Below are positions 6,600 through 14,710 of a DNA stretch of 64,000 nt, piece by piece. Origin of the DNA: Streptomyces sp. DI166 (GTDB taxonomy: Bacteria > Actinomycetota > Actinomycetes > Streptomycetales > Streptomycetaceae); the NCBI RefSeq assembly GCF_900091315.1, contig NZ_FLSP01000039.1, positions 1 to 64,000 on the forward strand, in the 5' to 3' direction. How positions within the stretch are numbered: position 1 is the first letter of the stretch; every line of letters begins with the position of its first letter. The position numbers and the translations under genes were made by a program. The notes beneath the pieces are model-generated. The model did no database searches and was not told the origin of the DNA. It saw only the letters and a program-made list of their open reading frames with translations.

Positions 6600-9500
6600 A
6601 TGAGCACATGGCCCGCGCGAAGACGCGGACTCCACCGATCCCTGACCACCGCACTGATCTGCTGCACCGCGGCCCTGGGGCTGTCGGCCCTCCCGGCCGG
6701 TGCGCAGCCGCGGGCGGCCGATGAACTGCCTCCGCAGGAACCGGGCGTCACCCTGCGCGTGTTCGACGTGCAGGTCCCGCTGGACAAGCTGTGCACGCTC
6801 AAGCCGGGCCAGACGCCGAACGTCGACAGGTTGAGGCCGGTCATCGACTTCTCGTCGGCCGAGGACTTCGGCTTCGAGTCGAACTTCGTCAGCGAGATCA
6901 CCGCCAACGTCAACGTGCCGCAGGACGGCTCGTACACGTTCCGGCTGACCAGTGACGACGGCTCCCGTCTGCTCATCGATGACAAGGTTGTCATCGACCA
7001 CGACGGGCTGCACGGCGCCGAACCCAAGGACGGCGCGGTCGAGTTGACGGCGGGTTACCACGCGCTGCGCATCGAGCACTTCGAGCGCGGCGGAGGGCAG
7101 CAGGTCACCCTGGACTGGCGGCCGCCCGGCGCCTCCGACTTCACGCTCGTGCCCACCTCGGTGCTGAGCACGGAGGCGGACGTGGTGCGCGTGACGGCGC
7201 CCGGACGCAAGGAGTGCGAGGGCGCCTTCGACACGCCGGGCGACGGCCTGCCGCTCACCGAGGTGCACCCCGACTACGACCTGACGAACCTGCGTCCCCC
7301 GGGCTTCGAACCGCAGGTGACCGCCATGGACTGGCTGCCCGACCGGCGGCTCGCCGTCACCACGTGGGGCGGCTCGCAGACCACGGCGGGCGAGGTGTAC
7401 CTGCTGGACAACGCCACCGGCGCCACCGGCCCCGACAAGGTGACCGTCAAGAAGATCGCCTCCGGGCTCAAGGAGCCGATGGGCGTCAAGTACGTCGACG
7501 GGAAGCTGTACGTCTCGCAGAAGCACGAGCTGACCGAGTTGACGGACACCGACGGCGACGACGTCATCGACCGGACCCGCACGGTGGCGACCTGGCCGTA
7601 CGGCGGCAACTTCCACGAGTTCGCCTTCGGCCTGCTCTACAAGGGCGGGTACTTCTACCTGAACCTCTCCGTCGCCATCAATTACGGCGGTGCCACCACC
7701 GATCCGCAGCCCGCGCAGAACCGCGGGACCACCATCAAGGTCCACCGCAAGACCGGCAAGGTGTCCTACATCGCGGGCGGTCTGCGCACCCCGAACGGTA
7801 TCGGCTTCGGCCCCGGCGGCGATCTCTTCGTCACCGACAACCAGGGCGGCTGGCTGCCGGCCTCCAAGCTGGTGCACATCAAGCAGGACCGCTTCTTCAA
7901 CCACTACACCAACCCCGACGGCCCGTTCGACACCAACCCCGTCACCCAGCCCGTCCTGTGGCTGCCGCAGAACGAGATCGCCAACTCCCCCAGCACTCCG
8001 CTCTACGTCACCAAGGGCCGCTACGCCGGTCAGATGCTGTTCGGTGACGTCACCTACGGCGGGCTGCAGCGGGCGTACCTGGAGAAGGTCAAGGGCCTGT
8101 ACCAGGGCGCCGTCTTCCGCCACACCCAGGGCCTGGAGGCGGGCGTCAACCGCATCAGCCGCGGACCGGACGGCGCGATCTACGCCGGTGGGCTCGGCGC
8201 GGGCGGCAACTGGGGCCAGGAGGGCAAACTGACGTACGGGCTGCAGAAGCTGACGCCCAACGGGGGCAACGCCTTCGACATCCTGGCGATGCGCGCCGTG
8301 GACGGCGGTTTCGAGCTGCAGTACACCCAGCCGCTGTCGCAGGAGACGGCACAGAACCTGGCGGCCCGCTACCGGGTGAAGCAGTGGCGCTATGTGCCCA
8401 CCCCGGCCTACGGCGGCCCCAAGGTGGACGAGGAGCCCCTCACCGTCCGCTCCGCGAAACTCTCCAAGGACCGCAAGAAGGTGCGGCTGGCCATCGCGGG
8501 CCTGAAGCCCGGCCGTGTCGTCCATGTCCGCTCGCCGCGCCCGTTCGGCTCGGACTCGGGTGAGTCGCTGTGGAGCACGGAGGCGTGGTACACGCTCAAC
8601 AACCTCCCCGGCGCTCAGCCCGGGTCGGCGACCCTGTACGAGGCGGAGGAGGCCGCCCGCAGCGGCGGGGCCGGTACCAACACCGACCACTCCGGCTACT
8701 CGGGCGCGTCGTTCGTCGACGGCTACGGAGCCGAGGGTGCCACGACCACGTTCACCGTGAAGGTGCCCAAGGCGGGTACGTACGACGTCGGACTGCGCTA
8801 CTCCAACGGCCCCAATCCGTTCCAGGGGACCAAGACGATCAGCGTCGACGTCAACGGCACGAAGGTGAAGCAGACCCGGCTGCTCAGTACGGGTGACTGG
8901 GAGACCTGGTCCACGCAGACGGAGAAGCTCACCCTGCGGGCCGGTACGAACACCATCGCCTACCGGCACGACGCCGGCGACGACGGGCATGTCAACCTGG
9001 ACCTGATCACCGTGCACAGGTCCGGCAAGCGCGTCACCCTGTTCGACGGGGCGGACCGGTCACTGTGGCAGCACACCTCGGGCCGGGCCGCGCAGTGGCC
9101 GCTGCTCCCGGACGGCGGCATGGAGGTCTGCTGCGGCGATCTGCGCACCAAGACCGCCTACCAGGACTTCAGGCTGCATGTGGAGTTCCGGCTGCCGAAC
9201 CTGCCGCCGGACGTGACGGGCCAGGACCGCGCCAACAGCGGCGTCTATCTCCAGGACCGCTACGAGCTTCAGATCCTGGACTCCTACGGCGACACGGACC
9301 TCGCGGACAACGAGGCAGCGTCGATCTACAGCCGCAAGGCGGCCGACGTCAACGCGGCGCTGCCGCCGGAGACCTGGCAGTCGTACGACATCGTCTTCCA
9401 CGCGGCGCGCTACGACGACGCCGGGAACAAGACCGCCGACGCGCGGGTGTCGGTGAAGTGGAACGGCCGGACCGTCCACGACGACGTCGCCCTCGCGTCC

Positions 9501-9608
9501 CCGACGGGCGGAGGCGCGCCGGAGAGTGCTGCGGCGGGGGCGATCCGGCTCCAGGACCACGGCAACAAGGTCCAGTTCCGCGACATCTGGATCGAACCAC
9601 TGAGCTGA
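6600..9608 (+). CDS. Secreted multidomain protein: PA14, beta-propeller, CBM35-like and 3-keto-disaccharide hydrolase (DUF1080) domains
   Basis: A 1002-residue exported protein. Residues 1-39 form a signal peptide (RRRGLHRSL, a hydrophobic core and an ALPAGAQ cleavage zone). About 45-195 is a PA14 domain (DGSYTFRLTSDDGSRLLIDD). About 235-555 is a six-bladed propeller like membrane-bound or sugar dehydrogenase-type proteins (GLKEPMGVKYVDGKLYVS, GGLRTPNGIGFGPGGDLFVTDNQGG). About 675-808 is a carbohydrate-binding module (ATLYEAEEAA to NLDLITVH). About 812-1002 is a DUF1080 domain (TLFDGADRSLWQH, NSGVYLQDRYELQILDS, NKVQFRDIWIEPL). DUF1080 enzymes act on 3-keto-glycosides. The ATG is preceded by GAGGAGGA. 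A sugar-degrading role outside the cell is inferred. Confidence 0.88.
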   Translation: MSTWPARRRGLHRSLTTALICCTAALGLSALPAGAQPRAADELPPQEPGVTLRVFDVQVPLDKLCTLKPGQTPNVDRLRPVIDFSSAEDFGFESNFVSEITANVNVPQDGSYTFRLTSDDGSRLLIDDKVVIDHDGLHGAEPKDGAVELTAGYHALRIEHFERGGGQQVTLDWRPPGASDFTLVPTSVLSTEADVVRVTAPGRKECEGAFDTPGDGLPLTEVHPDYDLTNLRPPGFEPQVTAMDWLPDRRLAVTTWGGSQTTAGEVYLLDNATGATGPDKVTVKKIASGLKEPMGVKYVDGKLYVSQKHELTELTDTDGDDVIDRTRTVATWPYGGNFHEFAFGLLYKGGYFYLNLSVAINYGGATTDPQPAQNRGTTIKVHRKTGKVSYIAGGLRTPNGIGFGPGGDLFVTDNQGGWLPASKLVHIKQDRFFNHYTNPDGPFDTNPVTQPVLWLPQNEIANSPSTPLYVTKGRYAGQMLFGDVTYGGLQRAYLEKVKGLYQGAVFRHTQGLEAGVNRISRGPDGAIYAGGLGAGGNWGQEGKLTYGLQKLTPNGGNAFDILAMRAVDGGFELQYTQPLSQETAQNLAARYRVKQWRYVPTPAYGGPKVDEEPLTVRSAKLSKDRKKVRLAIAGLKPGRVVHVRSPRPFGSDSGESLWSTEAWYTLNNLPGAQPGSATLYEAEEAARSGGAGTNTDHSGYSGASFVDGYGAEGATTTFTVKVPKAGTYDVGLRYSNGPNPFQGTKTISVDVNGTKVKQTRLLSTGDWETWSTQTEKLTLRAGTNTIAYRHDAGDDGHVNLDLITVHRSGKRVTLFDGADRSLWQHTSGRAAQWPLLPDGGMEVCCGDLRTKTAYQDFRLHVEFRLPNLPPDVTGQDRANSGVYLQDRYELQILDSYGDTDLADNEAASIYSRKAADVNAALPPETWQSYDIVFHAARYDDAGNKTADARVSVKWNGRTVHDDVALASPTGGGAPESAAAGAIRLQDHGNKVQFRDIWIEPLS

Positions 9609-9622
9609 ACGGTTCCCCCGAC

Positions 9623-9654
9623 CGGCCCCGCCGTGTGCGCACACGGCGGGGCCG
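9623..9654. terminator. 32-nt perfect palindrome, bidirectional terminator
   Basis: CGGCCCCGCCGTGTGC (9623-9638) is followed at once by its exact reverse complement (9639-9654). It lies between convergent genes ending at 9608 and 9667 and would fold as a very stable hairpin in either transcript. Confidence 0.7.
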
Positions 9655-9666
9655 ACTGCCGTGCTG

Positions 9667-10089
9667 TCACCTGTGCCTGCGCCAGCGGAGCAGCAGGAGC
9701 AGGGTCAGCGCCGCGCCTCCCACGGCGAGGAGCGGGGTGCGGTTGGCCAGCACCTGGGTCTTGACCTGCGTGGCCGTCTCCGCGGCCTGGTTCTTGACCT
9801 GCGTGGCCGTCTCCGCGGCCTGGTTCTTGACCTGCGTGGCCGTCTCCGCGGCCTGGTTCTTGACCTGCGCGGTCTTCTCCGCGGCCTGGGTCCTGACCAG
9901 CGCGATCTTCTCCGCGGCCTGCTGCTTGGCGGCCGCCGTCCTCTCCTGGGCGCGGGCCTTGATGTCGGTCTTCGCCGCGAGGGCCTCTATGGTCTCGCCG
10001 AGTTCCTCGCGGTCCTCGTCGACCTGCTTGCGCAGTTCCTCCTGGGAGGGCGTCGCGGGCGCGTCGTCCTGGGGCTTGTCGTGGGTCAT
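9667..10089 (-). CDS. DUF3618 membrane protein with 11-residue repeats
   Basis: About 140 residues. The N-terminal DUF3618 motif (LRKQVDEDREELGETIEALAAKTDIKARAQE) is at about 20-50, followed by a long amphipathic helix made of 11-residue QVKNQAAETAT repeats (about 75-115), then one C-terminal transmembrane helix (PLLAVGGAALTLLLLL) and an RWRRHR tail. The repeats resemble LEA or apolipoprotein-type surface-seeking helices. The start overlaps the stop of the upstream Holin-X gene (ATGA, 10086-10089), so the two are translationally coupled. It is probably involved in cell-envelope stress; the exact role is unknown. Confidence 0.85.
   Translation of the reverse strand: MTHDKPQDDAPATPSQEELRKQVDEDREELGETIEALAAKTDIKARAQERTAAAKQQAAEKIALVRTQAAEKTAQVKNQAAETATQVKNQAAETATQVKNQAAETATQVKTQVLANRTPLLAVGGAALTLLLLLRWRRHR
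9761..9925. repeat. 33-bp tandem repeats inside the DUF3618 gene
   Basis: Three identical 33-bp copies (9761-9793, 9794-9826, 9827-9859) followed by two diverged copies (9860-9892, 9893-9925). Each encodes one 11-residue QVKNQAAETAT unit. Perfect nucleotide identity points to recent expansion and possible strain-to-strain length variation. Confidence 0.9.
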
Positions 10090-10505
10090 CGGTGTGCCTT
10101 CTCCTTGATCTCGGCGATGTCGGCCTTGACGCCGTCGATGGCCTGGCCGGGTGTCGCCGGGGTTGCCTTGTTGATCTGCTGCTTGCCGAGCATCGCCATC
10201 AACGCGGTGATGACGGCGAGCACGCCGGTGACGATCAGACCCGCGGCCCACACGTCCCTCGCCAGCGACAGTGCGGCGATCGCTGTGGCCACCAGTGCCT
10301 GGAGCGTGATCACGCCCATCAGTCCGGCGCCGCCGAACAGGCCGCCGCCCTTGCCGAAGCGCTTCCCCTTCGCGGTCATCTCCAGCTGCGCCAGGCGCAT
10401 CTCGTCGCGGACCAGCTGCGACAACTGCTGCGAGGCACGTTGCACCAGCTCGCCCACCGATTCCTGGGCTCCGGCCGCTGAGTGGTGGGCCCTGTCTGCC
10501 GTCAT
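10086..10505 (-). CDS. Actinobacterial Holin-X family membrane protein
   Basis: 139 residues of the Holin-X (holin superfamily III) family. An N-terminal amphipathic helix (SVGELVQRASQQLSQLVRDEMRLAQLEM) is followed by a GKGGGLFGGAG turn and two transmembrane helices (about 63-85 and 88-108), then a helical tail. Although named after phage holins, it lies in a common Streptomyces envelope-gene set with DUF3618 and YihY proteins, not in a prophage. It is coupled by an ATGA overlap to the DUF3618 gene and sits 70 nt after the YihY gene on the same strand. Confidence 0.85.
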   Translation of the reverse strand: MTADRAHHSAAGAQESVGELVQRASQQLSQLVRDEMRLAQLEMTAKGKRFGKGGGLFGGAGLMGVITLQALVATAIAALSLARDVWAAGLIVTGVLAVITALMAMLGKQQINKATPATPGQAIDGVKADIAEIKEKAHR

Positions 10506-10575
10506 GGATGCTCACCCGTTCCTGTTCGGCGGTCTCGGTCGGATCGGCTCCCGGGTACCCCGTGCCGGGCGGGCC

Positions 10576-11637
10576 TCACCGCTCGTCCCGGGACGTACCG
10601 CTGTCCGCGGTCTCCGCCAGGCGGCGGCGGTCCTCCTCGTCCCACTTACGGGTGTCGCGGGGCCGGACATAGGGCTCCTGCCCGGCCGGGTGGCCGCCGG
10701 CGACGGCGCGCTGACGGGCCAGTTCCGCGTCCCACTCCAGGCCCAGCAGGATGGCCAGGTTGGTGATCCACAGCCACACCAGGAAGACGATCACGCCCGC
10801 GAAGGTGCCGTAGGTCTTGTTGTAGGAGCCGAAGTTCGCCACGTACAGCGCGAAGCCCGCCGAGGCCAGGAGCCAGATGAGCAGGGCGAGGACACTGCCC
10901 GGGGTGATCCAGCGGAAGCCGCGCACGCGGGCGTTCGGTGTCGCCCAGTACAGGATCGCGATCATGATCGTGACGAGGACGACCAGCACCGGCCACTTGG
11001 CGATCGACCATGCCGTCAGGGCCGTGTCGCCGATGCCCAGGGCGGAGCCGACCTCCTCGGCCAGGCTGCCGGTGAACACCACGATCACCGAGCTGATCAC
11101 CGCCAGGACCATGAGGACGACGGTGACGCCGACGCGTACGGGCAGCACCTTCCAGACCGGGCGGCCCTCGGGCACGTCGTAGACCGCGTTCGCCGTCCTG
11201 ATGAACGCCGCGACATACCCGGACGCCGACCACACGGCGAGCAGCAGGCCGAGGACGGCCATCAGGGATCCGACACCGGCGCTTCCCTGAAGCTGCCGCA
11301 CGGCGTCGCTCAGGACGTCCTGTACGGCGCTCGGAGCCACCTTCTCGATGGTGTCCAGCGCCTCCCGGGTGGCCGACTCCCCGGCCACCCCGAGGAGGGA
11401 GATCAGGGCGAGGAGTGCCGGGAAGAGGGCCAGGATGCCGTAGTAGGTCAGCGCCGCGGCCCGGTCGGTCAGCTCGTCCTTCCTGAATTCCTTCAGGGTG
11501 CCTTTGAGCACCGCTTTCCATGAGCTTTTGGGCAGGTCGGTCGGGCTGTCCGGCTGCTCCCGCTCCACCTGCGCGTCCGGCCCGGTCTCAGCCGTGTCGT
11601 GCCCGTGCCTGCCATGCCGTCTCAGCGTGCGTACCAT
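10576..11637 (-). CDS. YihY/BrkB-family inner membrane protein
   Basis: About 353 residues. A charged N-terminal tail leads to FRKDELTDRAAALTYYGILALFPALLALISLLG, the YihY hallmark, and then about six transmembrane segments (for example LMAVLGLLLAVWSASGYVAAF, VTVVLMVLAVISSVIVVF, VLVVLVTIMIAILYWATP, SVLALLIWLLASAGFALYV). The NKTYGTFAGVIVFLVWLWITNLAILLGLEWDAEL end is strongly conserved. The molecular role is not established despite the old ribonuclease BN name. ATG 11637 fits homologue length; GTG at 11673 is possible. It probably shares a transcript with the Holin-X/DUF3618 pair. Confidence 0.9.
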   Translation of the reverse strand: MVRTLRRHGRHGHDTAETGPDAQVEREQPDSPTDLPKSSWKAVLKGTLKEFRKDELTDRAAALTYYGILALFPALLALISLLGVAGESATREALDTIEKVAPSAVQDVLSDAVRQLQGSAGVGSLMAVLGLLLAVWSASGYVAAFIRTANAVYDVPEGRPVWKVLPVRVGVTVVLMVLAVISSVIVVFTGSLAEEVGSALGIGDTALTAWSIAKWPVLVVLVTIMIAILYWATPNARVRGFRWITPGSVLALLIWLLASAGFALYVANFGSYNKTYGTFAGVIVFLVWLWITNLAILLGLEWDAELARQRAVAGGHPAGQEPYVRPRDTRKWDEEDRRRLAETADSGTSRDER

Positions 11638-11694
11638 TCCGGCCGGGTATCCCGTGGACGCCCGCCCAACCACCGAGAGGCACCCGGGCCCGGG

Positions 11695-12360
11695 TCACTC
11701 GTAGCGCAGCCTCAAGGATTCCTCTTCCGCCCGCTCGACGTCGTCGAGGGTCAGGTCCGGCAGGTTCAGCTGGGCGAGGGTCACCTCGGCGCTGGTGGGC
11801 TGGGCGTCCGCGGGCAGCCATTGCTCCGGCTTCCAGGCGTTGGCCCGGATCAGCGACTTCGGGCAGTGCGGATAGACCTCCTCGGCCCGCACGACGATCG
11901 CGGTGACGGGCGGCCTGCCCACGGGGGTGAGCCGGGAGAGCAGCTCGGGGTGGGCCGTGACGCAGGCGCGCCCGTTGACCCGGAGCGTGGTCGGCCGGCC
12001 GGGGATGAGGAAGACCAGCCCGACCCGTCCGGTCGCCACTATGTTGTGCAGGGTGTCGAGGCGCCTGTTGCCGGTCGCGTCCGGTATCGCCAGCGTCCGC
12101 TCGTCCAGCACCGACACGAACCCCGGTGGCCCACCGCGCGGCGTCACGTCCGCCCGCCCCTCGGCGTCCGCACTCCCGACGAACACCAGCGAGGAGCACC
12201 CGATCAACGCCCGCGTCTGCTCGGTCAACCGGTCCATCTGCTTGCGCAGCGCGTTCGGACCGGGCTCCGGGTAGAACGCGTGGAGCTGCTCCGGGGTGGT
12301 GAGGGCGTGTGCCCGCAGGGAGTTGAACAGTGAGTCGGCGGGCGCGGAGTCGGTCGTCAT
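11695..12360 (-). CDS. FMN-dependent PPOX-type flavoprotein (MSMEG_1061-like)
   Basis: 221 residues with the split-barrel flavin-binding fold of pyridoxamine-phosphate-oxidase relatives. Visible markers are SLVFVGSADAEGRADVTPRGGPPGFV (FMN phosphate region, about 58-83), RRLDTLHNIVATGRVGLVFLIPG (dimer strand, about 99-120) and a C-terminal HCPKSLIRANAWKPEQW. The HCPK/R..LWxPE-like end is typical of the F420- or FMN-binding subfamily, which reduces or binds small aromatic substrates. A single-gene unit, facing the same way as its neighbours but with its own gap. Confidence 0.82.
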   Translation of the reverse strand: MTTDSAPADSLFNSLRAHALTTPEQLHAFYPEPGPNALRKQMDRLTEQTRALIGCSSLVFVGSADAEGRADVTPRGGPPGFVSVLDERTLAIPDATGNRRLDTLHNIVATGRVGLVFLIPGRPTTLRVNGRACVTAHPELLSRLTPVGRPPVTAIVVRAEEVYPHCPKSLIRANAWKPEQWLPADAQPTSAEVTLAQLNLPDLTLDDVERAEEESLRLRYE

Positions 12361-12387
12361 ACGAAAGACCCTAGGCGGACGGCCGGG

Positions 12388-13215
12388 TTACGGCGATCCG
12401 GCCCCCTGACGGTCGGCCACCGCCTGCTGCTGTCCGTCCCGGCAGAACCGGCGGTCCCGCTCGGCCAGTTGCTCCCGTGGGCCCGCCGAGCGCAGGACGA
12501 CGTCCAGGGCGCGGTCCGGGTCGGCGGCGTAACAGTTGCTGAACCAGGCCATGTTCGCCTCCACGACCGCCCACGTGTCGCGGGTGCCGGTGAGCAGACC
12601 GACGTCCAGAACCACCGCGCTGGGCAGGCCGTCGCCACGGTTGGTAAGGAGGTCGTGCGCGAACTCCTGTACGGCTTCCCGGTGAAGGTGGTGCTCCAAG
12701 GGCCGCGCGTCGAGGCTGCCGTACGTGGCGTACTGGGAACCCGTGCGGACCTCGCCGTCCAGGACGTACAGGCGGAACTCCGCCGCCCAGGTGACCACCT
12801 CGCTCACCTGTACCGGCAGTTCCGGGGGCAGGCCGGTGGGGAGGGAGGCGCCGTCGGTGTGGACCGCGGCCGGAAAGCTCTTGTCCGTAGGGGGCTTGAC
12901 GAAGGCGGGGTGGGACAGCGCACGTGCCTCGGCGAGGGTGGTCAGGGAGATCCGTCGGCCGGTGTACTGGTGGGGCAGGGTGGTCAGCCAGTCGTCCGCC
13001 GGTTCCAGGAGGGCGACGTCCAGGTCGTCCGCGACGCGTGCCGCGAAGGCGGGGCCGCCGTGGTAGTGGGCTCCCCGCCTGCCCCGCAGCGCGCCTGTGC
13101 CGCCCCGCGTGGGGAGCACGTGTACGTCCAGGCCCCGGCGGTGTGCCGACGCCGCCAGCAGGTCGCCCGTCGTCGTGTACTGCGGCGCCATCGCCAGGAA
13201 GCCGTGGTCCGTCAC
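12388..13215 (-). CDS. ATP-grasp domain protein (R2K-type)
   Basis: 275 residues. The HPAFVKPPTDKSFPAAVH strand carries the ATP-binding lysine, VTWAAEFRLYVLDGEVRTGSQYATYG matches the R2K-clade core, and the metal-binding end is AVVLDVGLLTGTRDTWAVVEANMAWFSNCYAADPDRALDVVL (Glu and Asn of the ExN motif). Such ligases join a carboxylate to an amine, often on peptides. The GTG start overlaps the stop of the upstream coiled-coil gene by 4 nt (13212-13215), so the pair is coupled. Substrate unknown; no precursor peptide was recognised next to it. Confidence 0.82.
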   Translation of the reverse strand: MTDHGFLAMAPQYTTTGDLLAASAHRRGLDVHVLPTRGGTGALRGRRGAHYHGGPAFAARVADDLDVALLEPADDWLTTLPHQYTGRRISLTTLAEARALSHPAFVKPPTDKSFPAAVHTDGASLPTGLPPELPVQVSEVVTWAAEFRLYVLDGEVRTGSQYATYGSLDARPLEHHLHREAVQEFAHDLLTNRGDGLPSAVVLDVGLLTGTRDTWAVVEANMAWFSNCYAADPDRALDVVLRSAGPREQLAERDRRFCRDGQQQAVADRQGAGSP

Positions 13216-14453
13216 TCGGCCGTTTCCTCGTCACCGCGCCGTCGGCGTACGCGCTCCGCGATGCCGGTGGAGAGCATGCCCGTGACCGATCGTGCCCGGT
13301 CCAGGGACTGGTTGCGCAGGCGGCGGGCCGCGTCCACACCCTCCGCGCCCGTCTCGATCACCTTGGCCCTCGCCTCCGCGGCCGCCTCCTTCCAGCGCCT
13401 CGCGTCCAGGGACTGCCGTCCCTGCTCGATCCCCAGGTGGCCGTGGAAGTCCACCACGGCGGTGGCCACCTGGTTGCTCGACCGCACCACGGACGGGGAG
13501 GCGGAAGGGTGCAGCAGGACCTTGGTGTTGGCCGTGTCGGCCACCATGTCGACGCGGGACAGGAGGCGTTCGGTGGTGCCGGAGATGAGTTCCCTGCGCT
13601 TTTGGCGCGCGGTCTTCAGCGCGAGGCGGTGCCGGTCCAGTTCGTCGGGTGTGGTGTCCAGGACCCGGTCGAGCTCCAGTACGGCGAGGGCGTCGTGGAG
13701 TTGGCAGCACCGGGCCAGTACGGCGAGCCACTCCCGTACCGCGGACTCCGCGTCCCTGGAGGCCCTGGCGAGTTCGCCGATCTTGTTCTTCTCCTCCATC
13801 TTCTCGGTGAGCGCGTCGAGTTGGCGCAGTGCGTACGCCTGGGTCCGGGCGATCACCATCGACATGGTCTGCACCTTGGACCAGGTGACCTCGGAGACCC
13901 GGCCCACCTGCTCGCGGACGGTCAGGGCTTCGTCGATGACCAGGCCCGCGCCGATCATGTCGGCCAGCACGCCGTCCTTCTGGGCGCGGAGTACGTCGTC
14001 GACCTTCTCGTCGATCGCGGCGAGGTAGGCGGTGACCTCCTCCATGGCCTGCTGCATCGCGAGCTGGGCCATGAGTCCGGCGGCGCCGGAGAGCAGCGCG
14101 GGACTGCCCGCGAGCGCTCCTGGCGTCCGCACGATTTCGAGGAGGCCCTTGATCTGGCCCTTCTCCGTCAGGACGGCTCGGGCCGCACCGGGGTTCGAGC
14201 CCTTCATCAGCTCGTACTTCTTGAGTGCCTGGGCGGACTGCTCGGTGAGCCTGACCCAGCGTCCCGAGTGCTCGGCGATGTCGGCGCCCGTCTGCGCGGC
14301 TCCGGCCAGCGTGCGGAACGCGGACCCGAGCCGCGACAGACCGAGGTCCTTCGACGGCAGTTTCTCGGAGACGAGGAAGCGTTCGACGGCCGAGGGGCTT
14401 CCGATGACCGCCAGGCCATCACCGTCGCTGATCAGTTCGATGTCGTTTGTCAT
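13212..14453 (-). CDS. Uncharacterised coiled-coil protein of an ATP-grasp module
   Basis: About 413 residues with no enzyme family that I recognise. It opens with MTNDIELISDGDGLAVIGSPSAVERFLVSE, has a small hydrophobic Ala/Gly-rich helix around 105-125 (ALAGSPALLSGAAGLMAQLAMQQAM), then long charged helices (EKVDDVLRAQKDGVLADMIG; ALRQLDALTEKMEEKNKIGELARASRDAE) and ends in Arg-rich basic residues. It looks like a cytoplasmic, possibly membrane-touching scaffold. It lies between a 75-residue winged-helix-like gene (29 nt upstream) and the ATP-grasp gene (4-nt overlap). I infer a three-gene functional module. Confidence 0.75.
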   Translation of the reverse strand: MTNDIELISDGDGLAVIGSPSAVERFLVSEKLPSKDLGLSRLGSAFRTLAGAAQTGADIAEHSGRWVRLTEQSAQALKKYELMKGSNPGAARAVLTEKGQIKGLLEIVRTPGALAGSPALLSGAAGLMAQLAMQQAMEEVTAYLAAIDEKVDDVLRAQKDGVLADMIGAGLVIDEALTVREQVGRVSEVTWSKVQTMSMVIARTQAYALRQLDALTEKMEEKNKIGELARASRDAESAVREWLAVLARCCQLHDALAVLELDRVLDTTPDELDRHRLALKTARQKRRELISGTTERLLSRVDMVADTANTKVLLHPSASPSVVRSSNQVATAVVDFHGHLGIEQGRQSLDARRWKEAAAEARAKVIETGAEGVDAARRLRNQSLDRARSVTGMLSTGIAERVRRRRGDEETAE

Positions 14454-14482
14454 GGTGCGGCTCGACAGCTCGGCGGCCCCGG

Positions 14483-14710
14483 TCACGCCAGCCGGTAGAC
14501 GGCCTGCTCCGGGTCCGGCCTCTCGATCAGGCCGTCCTCGGCGAGTTCCCGCAGGTTGCGCCGGGCCTCCTTGCCGGCCGCCTCGTCGCCGGTCGGCTCG
14601 TACCCGGCGACCCGCAGGGCCAGTACCGCGCGTTCCGTGTCCCAGGTGCCGCCCAGCGCCTGGATCACCGCTGCGAGTGCCTGCTTGTGCGTCAGCTGCG
14701 TCTCCGCCAT
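14483..14710 (-). CDS. Small helical (wHTH-like) protein, also the C-terminal end of the MFS reading frame
   Basis: 75 residues from ATG 14710: TQLTHKQALAAVIQALGGTWDTERAVLALRVAGY, then KEARRNLRELAEDGLIER and VYRLA, the shape of a winged-helix domain. A strong ribosome site (GGGGAGGA, 5 nt before the ATG) lies inside the MFS gene frame, so it is probably made as a separate protein even though the frame is continuous with MFS and no stop separates them. It heads the coiled-coil/ATP-grasp module. It is either an independent gene after loss of the MFS stop codon, or a domain fused to the transporter. Confidence 0.6.
   Translation of the reverse strand: MAETQLTHKQALAAVIQALGGTWDTERAVLALRVAGYEPTGDEAAGKEARRNLRELAEDGLIERPDPEQAVYRLA

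Noticed and set aside
6447..9017. An 850-codon minus-strand frame across the secreted PA14 protein
   Set aside because: Val/Gly/Arg-rich shadow; the plus strand has a signal peptide, ribosome site and clear domains.
10086..10505. Phage holin, hence a prophage
   Set aside because: The Holin-X/DUF3618/YihY set is a normal Streptomyces envelope locus; no phage structural or lysis genes are near.
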